NCBI RefSeq assembly: GCF_963082655.1
Contig: NC_081552.1
Location: 123,108,458 to 123,172,457 of the forward strand
Source of the DNA: Stomoxys calcitrans
Taxonomy: Eukaryota; Arthropoda; Insecta; Diptera; Muscidae
Length of the DNA: 64,000 bases
Reading direction: 5' to 3'
The translations under genes and the position numbers were made by a program. Numbering within the stretch: the first letter of the stretch is position 1; each line of letters opens with the position of its first letter. Shown here piece by piece: positions 57,297-64,000 of this stretch. The notes below the pieces were generated by a model, which made no database searches, had not been told where the DNA came from, and was given only the letters and a program-made list of their open reading frames with translations.

Positions 57297-58358
57297 ATTT
57301 TCTAAAATCCATTGTAGAAAAGAAAGGGAAGTGGAAACTGCGGAGGATATAGACATAATGGTCAAGCGGATTACGAAGGCTCTGAGTGACTCGCTCGTGT
57401 CAGCAAGTTCTAGTGTCAAGCCAAGCAAACAGCGACCGCCATGACGGACCCCAGAACTGATTGGTATAAGGAAGGACTGCAGAAAACTCCTCAACAGAGC
57501 GAAAGCCACAAAGGCACCATATGATTGGGCCGTCTATAAAGCTGAGCTAAGAAAATACAAGGGCGAGCTGAGAAAGGCACAGATCAAATCCTGGGTGAAA
57601 CTCTGCTGCTCCGTGTAGGAAACATCTAAGGCCTCAAGGTTATGGATGATACTATCCTCAACACCTATTACGTTGGGATGTATTCAGGAGTCAGAGAATG
57701 CATGGACAATGTCTAGTGAGGAAACATTAGTACTACTAGTTGACGCACATTTTCCGGGAAGTTTTCCAACGAGAAACGTGGCTCTAGAAGAGGTTGTCAC
57801 TGGTATGCATTCGTCGGAGGTTATTGGGGAAATTGTATCTGAGCCGAAAATCCTTTGGGCGAAAATATCCCTGGAAATCGCCTGTGTCGGCAACAGCATG
57901 CGACTTCACGAATATGTCGGCTATATAGAGGGTTTTCTCGCTCTCAAGCAATATACAATGGCACTCGTAGCATTTCTTGACAATGAAGGTGCTTTCAATA
58001 ATGTAAAACCGACGTCAATCATGAAGGAGCTGTAGTTTGTAGGCATCAACACTACCATAAGAAAGTTAATTAATAACTTACTTAGTAAAAGACGCATTAC
58101 AGCGGGCTTTGTGACTTTGGAACTTAGCCATTAACTGTATATTATTGTCTCTGGAACGAAAAGGTGTGAAAGTGGTCGCGAATGCTGATGACGTGGCAAT
58201 TGTGGTTAGGGGAAAGTTTGCTAGCACTCTAAGAGATATACTTCAGGAGGCTTTACGTGCAACATCGAAGTGGGCTACCGAAAGTGGTCTAGGCGAAAAT
58301 CCGTGCAAGATAGGCGTACTTCTTTTCAGAAGGACACATAAGTTACCTACAGTTTAAT
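57297..58358 (+). pseudogene. LINE ORF2 linker and reverse transcriptase, continued
   Basis: Frame-corrected: AEDIDIMVKRITKALSDSL, RKLLNRAKATKAPYDWAVY (linker), then SSEETLVLLVDAHFPGS, KQYTMALVAFLDNEGAFNNV (motif A, Asp present as LDNEGA) and VKVVANADDVAIVV (motif C ADD). Motif B is partly lost and the region between 57850 and 57900 is deleted. The insertion of the HINE at 56298 split this element from its endonuclease. Confidence 0.78.
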
Positions 58359-58620
58359 CTGTCATTTTCGGAGGAGAGAATGTTGCATTCTGTTTATTTA
58401 CGTACCTACTGAGCTTCGTCGATGGAATGGAAACAACGCGCGATAAACTTTCTTAACAGAGCACGTATTTTGATAATAAAATTCAATAATTTGCAAGCGT
58501 TGTTCGTTTGTAAGACGATTCATGGTTAAATTATAGACCAAGCTTAAGATGTTTGATAGTGAAACAAAACACGAAACGTGGCTGAGCTGTTTAAAACAGT
58601 GTTGCCAAAACGATAATAGC
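58359..58620 (-). mobile_element. possible Tc1/mariner UTR fragment
   Basis: 58425-58465 is the inverse of 15752-15785 (CTGTTAAGAAAGTT-ATCGCGCG), the start of the transposase relic at 15.7 kb. The following CGTTGTTCGTTTGTAAGACG has the look of a transposon end region. Weak evidence. Confidence 0.35.
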
Positions 58621-58942
58621 TAAAAAATCACCCTTTCCTTCACTTTTAATTATTGCATAAAGTATTCTGTATCTGTTGCTGCTAGGAGACAGATTATTGA
58701 CCCACCCTAGTTTATTAAGGATATACGTAGTTTGAGAAATAAAATAAATAAGTTGTTCAGACAACTTCAGTTATGTGACTCATATATCGGTTATATCATC
58801 CATTTAGTTCATAAGTGTAGGTTCATACATATTAATGAATTGTGCTATGATAACCTTTTGGTAAACACGAGGAATAAGATGAAAGTTAATCCTATGCGAT
58901 TTTATGAGTTTGTAAACTATTAAAGAAGAACTAGGAGTCCCA
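58621..58942. other. spacer, nothing recognised
   Basis: A 63-codon frame (58732-58923) has no domain. Confidence 0.3.
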
Positions 58943-60566
58943 TTTTTATACCCTCCACCATAAGATGGGGGGTATACTAATTTCGTCATTCTGTTTGTAA
59001 CTACTCGAAATATTCGTCTGAGACCCCATAAAGTACATATATTCTTGATTGTCGTGAAATTTTATGTCGATCTAGCCATGTCCGTCCGTCTGTCTGTCGA
59101 AAGCACGCTAACTTCCGAAGGAGTAAAGCTAGCCGCTTGAAATTTTGCACAAATACTTCTTATTAGTGTAGGTCGGTTGGTATTGTAAATGGGCCATATC
59201 GGTCCATGTTTTGATATAGCTGCCATGTAAACCGATCTTGGGTCTTGACTTCTTGAGCCTCTAGATTGCGCAATTCTTATCGGATTGGAATGAAATTTTG
59301 CACGACGTGTTTTGTTATAATATCCAACAACTGTGCCAAGTATGATTCAAATCGGTTCATACCCTGATATAGCTGCCATATAAACCGATCTTGGGTCTTG
59401 ACTTCTTGAGCCTCTAGCGTGCGCAATTCTTATCCGATCAGAATGAAATTTTGCACGACATGTTTTGCTATGATATCCAACAACTGTGCCAAGTATGGTT
59501 CAAATCGGTCCATAACCTGATATAGCTGCCATATAAACCGATCTTGGGTCTTGACTTCTTGAGCCTCTAGAGTGCGCAATTCTTATCCGATTGAAATGAA
59601 ATTTTGCACGACGTGTTTTGTTATTATATCTAACAACTGTGCCAAGTATGGTTCAAATCGGTCCATAACCTGATATAGCTGCCATATAAATCGATCTTGG
59701 GTCTTGACTTCTTGAGCCTCTAGAGGGCGCAATTCTTTTCCGATTGGAATGGAATTTTGCACGACGTGTTTTGCTATGATACCCAACAACTGTGCTAAGT
59801 ATGGTTTAAATCGGTCCATAACCTGATATAGCTGCCATATAAACCGATCTTGGGTCTTGACTTCTTGAGCCTCTAGAGGGCACAATTCTTATCCGATTTA
59901 AATGAATTTTTGCACGAAGTATTTCGTTATGATATCCAACAACTGTGCCAAGTATTGTTTACATCGGTCCATAACCTGATATAGCTGTCATATAAACAGA
60001 TCTGGGGATTTGACTTCTTGAGCTTCTAGAGGGCGCAATTCCTATCCGATTTGGCTGAAATTTTGCATGACGTATTTTATTTTTACTTTCAACAACTGTG
60101 TCAAATAAGGTTCAAATCGGTTCATAACCTGATATAGCTGCCATATAAACCGATCTGGGATATTGACTTCTTGACCCCTCGAGGTCGCAATCATTATCCG
60201 ATACGCCTGAAATTTTGTACGATGGATCCTCTCGTGACCTTCAACAAACGTGTTTATTATGGTCTGCATCGGTCTGTAGCCCGATACAGATCCCATATAA
60301 ATCGTTCTCTCTATTTTACTTCGTGAGCCCCAATGGGCACAATTCTTATACGAATTGGCTGAAATTTTACACAGGTCTCCAACATATAATTTAATTGTGG
60401 TCCGAACCGGACCATATCTTGATATCGTTTTAATAGCAGAGCAACTCTTTTCTTATATCCTTTTTTGCCTAAGAAGAGATGCCGGGAAAAGAACTCGACA
60501 AATGCGATCCATGGTGGAGGGTATATAAGATTCGGCCCGGCCGAACTTAGCACGCTTTTACTTGTT
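58943..60566 (+). mobile_element. full-length HINE with seven exact-period 153-bp units
   Basis: Head TTTTTATACCCTCCACCAT, box, CCGTCCGTCTGTC run, tail hairpin and GCTTTTACTTGTT. GATATAGC recurs at 59213, 59366, 59519, 59672, 59825, 59978 and 60131, always 153 bp apart. The reverse-strand frame 59583-59885 arises from this codon-multiple period and is not a gene. Confidence 0.92.
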
Positions 60567-61436
60567 TTATCTCAGTCTGAGGTTTTCAAAGCAGCCATTA
60601 ATTCGCTATCTACTAATTAATGCCCTGATCCTGGCGGTGTTCCTTCCCCTATTAAGGATTGTACTTAAGGATTATACTAGTTTGTTGTGCACATTTCTCA
60701 CTTACTCATTTACCCTGTCGCTTAGGTCTGGATGCTTTCCAGACCAGGGTAGAAGATCTAACATAAGGAATTATAGGGGTATTTCTAAGTTGGGTGTAAT
60801 CCCAAAACTCCTTGAATAATTGATTACGGAAAGACTTGCGCCCACTCTGGAAAATATTGTCACTGCCCCCCCACATGGATTTATGAATGTTATATCTTCG
60901 GTGACCAATTTGAAAATTGTACATTGGAAAATGTACAATTTAATGATTTAGATGTTCTACTGGATTTTAGGCTTAATTTCGGTTCTCATATTGTCGAATA
61001 TGTGAATAAGGCTAGAGGTTTATTGGGTTTTACAAAAAAGTGGTCTAAGGAATTTCTTGATCCGTACTTGACAAAAATGGTTTACACGTCCTTGGTTAAA
61101 CACGTATTGGAATATGCATTAGGTGTTTGGTCCCCTTGTTATAGACACCACATCGCCAGGATTGAATCGGTTCCGAAACAGTTCCTAATCTTTGCGCTTA
61201 GAGGCCACGGATGGAGTAGCCTATATGATTTACCCGAAACTAATTGGTCTTCCCACATTTGAACGTAGATGTTTTAGGTTAGGCTCAGTTTGTATTATTA
61301 AGCTTATTAATGTAGAAGTCCATTCGTACAATTTACTTACAGAATTATGTTTCAATGTCCCTACACGTCGCATTAGAAATTATGTACAATTAAAAATATA
61401 TTTTTGTAGGCAGACACACTCTGTAGAAATTTGAAT
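60562..61436 (+). pseudogene. LINE ORF2 (second LINE type) with internal RT deletion
   Basis: RSGCFPDQGRRSNIRNYRG, ISKLGVIPKLLE and LITERLAPTLENI are the RT region 2 of a Jockey/RTE-like LINE. After a deletion of motifs A-C the frame continues NVQFNDLDVLLDFRLNFGS, YVNKARGLLGFTKKWSKEF, VLEYALGVWSPCYRHHI, IESVPKQFLIFALRG and after a frameshift LIGLPTFERRCFRLGSV to FCRQTHSVEI, the thumb/C-terminal region. It is not related at family level to the 17.9-kb LINE. Confidence 0.72.
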
Positions 61437-61458
61437 TTTTATCTACTAAATACTACTA

Positions 61459-61743
61459 AATTTCCCATGAACATTCCATTAAGGAACAAGGGATTCGTCT
61501 CTCACATAAATGAGTGCAGTCCGATTTAAGTTTAAGCTCAATGATAAGAGGCATCCTTTTTTATGCAGAGTCTGAATGGCATGCCGCATAGCGATACCAC
61601 TTGGTAGAGAAGTTTTAACATGGCAGGATAATTTACAAATGAAGCCAGCATTAGTAATGGGATTACCATTGTTGGATTTTCATGTCGGAATTTGAACCAA
61701 GTTGTTCGGCGTCATAGGCGGACGTGCTCTGCGCCACGGTAGC
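61459..61743 (-). mobile_element. tRNA-derived SINE, reverse strand
   Basis: Reading the reverse strand: A box GGCTACCGTGGCGCAGAGC, then GCCTATGACGCCGAAC, B box GGTTCAAATTCC, body, and 3' end with CCCATGAACATTCC inverse. Same family as 23727-24030. A 5' to 3' intact copy. Confidence 0.75.
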
Positions 61744-62042
61744 CTCTTTGTCTTATGTACTCTGCTGATTATTCCGATTTCCTGAAATTCATTAATGGGA
61801 GTTCGAGTGTGTCGGTTGGACGCATCAGTCGAACTACTGAACTGTGGGTTCTGTTCAAACTTTGTGGTCTCTCCGTAACTGCGGACATTATGCTGCTGCC
61901 ATGTTGCATGAATGTGGATGTTACGTCTGCAACCACTTACACCGGCTGAGTACTTGGACGACATTAATTGGCTACGTCTTTGGACCGACGTGCATGGTCG
62001 ATCAATTTCGTTTGTTTAATTTTTTGTAATAATTTAATATAA
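61744..62042. other. spacer, nothing recognised
   Basis: Overlapping short frames on both strands have no domain. Confidence 0.3.
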
Positions 62043-63266
62043 TTTTTTATACCCACCACCGAAGGATGGGGGTATATTCATTTTGTCATTCCGTTTGCAA
62101 CACATCGAAATATCCATTTCCGAACCTATACAGTACATATATTCTTGATCAGCGTAAAAATCTAAGACGATCTAGACACGGCCGTCCGTATCTCCGTCTG
62201 TCTGTTGAAATCACGCTACAGTCTTTACAAATAGAGATATTGAGCTGAAATTTTGCACAGGTTCATAAGCAGGATAAGTTCGAAGATGGGCTATATCTTG
62301 ATATAGTCCCATATAGAACGATCGGCCGATTTACTGTCTTGGGCCCACATTTATTATCCGATTTTGTTGAAATTTAAGACAGTGAGTTGTTTTAGGCCCT
62401 TCGCAATCCTTCGTCAATTTGGCTCAGATCGGTTCAGATTTGGATATAGCTGCCATATAGACCAATCCTCCTATTTAGGGTCTTAGGCCCATAAAAGCCA
62501 TATTTATTATCCGATTTTGCTGAAATTTGGAACAGTGAGTTGTCTTAGGTCCTTCAACATTCTTCTTCAATTTGACCCTGATCGGTTCAGATTTGGATAT
62601 AGCTGCCATATAGACCGAACTATCGATTTAAGGTTTTGGGCCCATGAAAGGCGCATTTATTGGCCGATGTCGCCGTTAAGTTACAGTTATGCCCCTTGAC
62701 ATACTTCTGCAATATGGTACAGATCGATCCAGATATGGATATAGCTGCCATAGGGACCGAACTCTCGGATTGAGGTTTGAGGCCATAAAAGGCGCATTTA
62801 TTATCCGATTTCGCTGAAATTCGGGACAGTGCGTTGTGTTGGACTCTTCGACATTTTTCTGCAACTTAGCCGAAATCGGTGGAGATTTGGATATAGCTGC
62901 CATGTAGACCGATCTTTCGATTTAAAGTCTTGGCCCCATAAAAGGCACATTTATAATCCGATTTCACTGAAATTTGACACAGTGACTTATGTTAGGCTTT
63001 TCGACATCTGTGTCTTATATGGTTCAGATCGGTTTATTTGTAAATGTAGCTACTATAAAGATCAATATTTTGTTATACACAATTGAACAATGACTTGTAC
63101 TTATTAGTATTTGGTCCAAATCCGAACATATTTTGATATAACTGCTATAGGACATAAGGTGTGCAATTTTCACCGGATTTTGATGGAAGGTGGTTTACAT
63201 ATATACCCGAGGTGGTGGGTATCCAAAGTTCGGCCCCGGCCGCACTTAACGCCTTTTTACTTGTTT
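62043..63266 (+). mobile_element. full-length HINE, forward, second subfamily
   Basis: Head TTTTTTATACCCACCACCGA, box TACATATATTCTTGATCAGC, GTCCGTATCTCCGTCTGTC, five units with TTTGGATATAGCTGCCATA and tail TTCGGCCCCGGCCGCACTT, GCCTTTTTACTTGTT. Its head (CGAAATATCCATTTCCGA and CGTAAAAATCTAAGACGATC) is close in pattern to Drosophila DINE-1. Confidence 0.85.
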
Positions 63267-63521
63267 ATAATGTTTTCTAAGCTATGTACTTTATTATACA
63301 TACATTTTTTGATTAACCCAGCTGCTATTAGCTGAAGTAAATAAATAAGGAATAAAAAAATAAGGCCCAGGTTATGATTTTCATGACTAGAGTATACTTA
63401 CATGTATATACATACATACATTTGTATGAACACAGCTTCAAGATCCTTTCAAATGTGTTTACAAAAAAATAAATATGACGTATTAAACTTTCCCTCAGTA
63501 TTCTTCAATAGCAATTTAATA
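63267..63521 (-). other. onecut 3' UTR with polyadenylation signal
   Basis: AATAAA on the reverse strand at 63290-63295 is a plausible signal, about 230 bp after the stop. A (TACA)n run lies near 63408-63425. Confidence 0.45.
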
Positions 63522-63689
63522 TTAAAACAGCTTTTCACCAGAGTTATTGTTGATTTTAAAAACGTCGTCAACCCACTTATCCATTGAGCGGCGTCGAGCA
63601 TTCATAAAAAAGTTTCCAATTGTAGTTGGTTCTAAACCAAGTTGTCGGGCTATAGTTACTTGCATCTCCTTCGATGGCCGTTTAGTTTC
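63522..63689 (-). CDS. onecut: Onecut-class homeodomain transcription factor, last coding exon
   Basis: The exon encodes 55 aa: ETKRPSKEMQVTIARQLG, LEPTTIGNFFMNARRRSMD, KWVDDVFKINNNSGEKLF and a TAA. These are the second half of the homeodomain: helix 2 with KRPSKEMQ and helix 3 with NFFMNARRRSMDKW, including the Phe-Met at positions 48-50 that is diagnostic of Onecut (HNF6) proteins. The reverse strand has TATTTTTCAG at 63699-63690, a good 3' splice site, so the exon starts at 63689. The cut domain and the first part of the homeodomain are upstream (>63720, largely outside the window). Onecut proteins bind DNA in neurons. The C-terminus after the homeodomain is only about 18 aa. It is possibly alternative or shorter than Drosophila. 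Confidence 0.92.
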   Translation of the reverse strand, partial: ETKRPSKEMQVTIARQLGLEPTTIGNFFMNARRRSMDKWVDDVFKINNNSGEKLF

Positions 63690-63731
63690 CTGAAAAATAT
63701 GAAGAAGCATTTATAGAACAGCATATTTTAA
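63690..63731 (-). other. onecut intron end with 3' splice site
   Basis: Reverse strand TCTTCATATTTTTCAG marks the acceptor. A transposon begins about 42-45 bp upstream of it. Confidence 0.75.
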
Positions 63732-64000
63732 GGTAAAGAGTGATTTGTTAAGAGCTTGATAACTTTTTTTTTAAAAAAAACGCATAAAATTTGCAAAATC
63801 TCATCGGTTCTTTATTTGAAACGTTAGATTGGTCCATGACATTTACTTTTTGAAGATAATTTCATTTAAATGTTGACCGCGGCTGCGTCTTAGGTGGTCC
63901 ATTCGGAAAGTCCAATTTTGGGCAACTTTTTCGAGCATTTCGGCCGGAATAGCCCGAATTTCTTCGGAAATGTTGTCTTCCAAAGCTGGAATAGTTGCTG
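63732..64000 (-). mobile_element. Tc1/mariner-superfamily element, end truncated by window
   Basis: From the reverse strand the terminal sequence (AAGAGTGATTTG and AGAGCTTGATAAC) at the near end belongs to the element's inverted repeat. Then a reverse-strand coding end, ATIPALEDNISEEIRAIPA, EMLEKVAQNWTFRMDHLRR and SRGQHLNEIIFK, is the C-terminus of the transposase. Whether it is complete cannot be judged; it continues off the window. Confidence 0.75.
63840..64000 (-). CDS. transposase C-terminus of mariner-type element (partial)
   Basis: The reverse strand reads ...NISEEIRAIPAEMLEKVA, QNWTFRMDHLRRSRGQHLN, EIIFKK and stops at about 63840. This is the end of an IS630/Tc1/mariner DDE transposase with no frameshift in the visible part; the catalytic region lies beyond the window. 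The relic at 15745-16210 has the comparable block DALEDNTEPFVSEIPSDML, so it is of the same broad family. Because only the end is visible, activity cannot be assessed. Confidence 0.72.

Noticed and set aside
59583..59885. ORFs of 60-110 aa with repeated VYMAAISGYGP or FIWQLYQVMDRF motifs (also 1582-1920, 4372-4710, 60042-60296 and others)
   Set aside because: They are HINE repeats; the 153-bp period keeps frames open. Same strand-independent pattern in all copies.
58943..60566. CRISPR-like array
   Set aside because: Contiguous 153-bp units with no spacers, in a eukaryotic repeat element.
61681..61743. tRNA gene on the reverse strand
   Set aside because: A and B boxes are present, but the rest is a SINE found again at 23.7 kb.

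Overview
The window is insect nuclear DNA, almost certainly from a calyptrate (muscid-type) fly. Two host loci are visible, both in single-exon pieces: a FoxQ2-type forkhead gene (fd102C orthologue, + strand, 21.6-22.9 kb) and the last exon of a Onecut-class cut-homeodomain gene (onecut orthologue, - strand, 63.5-63.7 kb). In Drosophila both genes lie on the dot chromosome (Muller element F), so this is probably an element-F segment of another fly; in muscids that element corresponds to the X. The species assignment (Stomoxys/Haematobia/Musca-like) is inference from the repeats.

Everything else is transposable-element sequence and AT-rich spacer. The dominant family is a non-autonomous Helentron/DINE-1-like element (here HINE): head TATACCC hairpin, a 'AAAGTATATATATTCTTGAT' box, CCGTCCGTCTGTC run, central tandem repeats of exactly 153 bp, a subterminal GGTGGAGGGTATA, a TTCGGCCCGGCCGAA hairpin and an ACTTGTT tail. 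I tally more than 20 copies or fragments, about 18-19 kb.

Layout. 0-8.1 kb: tandem BEL/Pao-like LTR elements (LTR-internal-LTR-internal-LTR) with shared HINE insertion; the second also contains an intact IR/DR-type Tc1 transposon. 8.1-15 kb: HINEs, a second head/tail repeat family (family B) and AT-rich spacer. 15-20.3 kb: degenerate Tc1/mariner transposase and a LINE (ORF1 tail, endonuclease, RT, C-terminus) interrupted by a HINE. 20.7-24 kb: FoxQ2 locus, a possible further coding exon and a tRNA-derived SINE. 24-33 kb: HINEs, a second SINE, family B and a mariner MITE. 32.96-51.35 kb: a 9.2-kb tandem duplication, nearly identical in both copies, each holding a Jockey-like non-LTR retrotransposon with a 2A-like NPGP motif and PHD-like finger, plus a LINE RNase-H relic and a family-B foldback. 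51.3-63.3 kb: family B, LINE relics on both strands, HINEs and a SINE. 63.3-64 kb: onecut last exon with a mariner-family element inserted in the upstream intron and running off the window.

The parts do not form a pathway. The window is best read as a low-gene-density, TE-nested chromosome region in which two conserved transcription-factor genes survive. The most informative signals are the very young 9.2-kb duplication with a breakpoint in a palindrome loop, the 2A-like retrotransposon ORF, the 153-bp codon-multiple HINE repeats, the covarying hairpin modules in the LTR element, and the intact Tc1 element.
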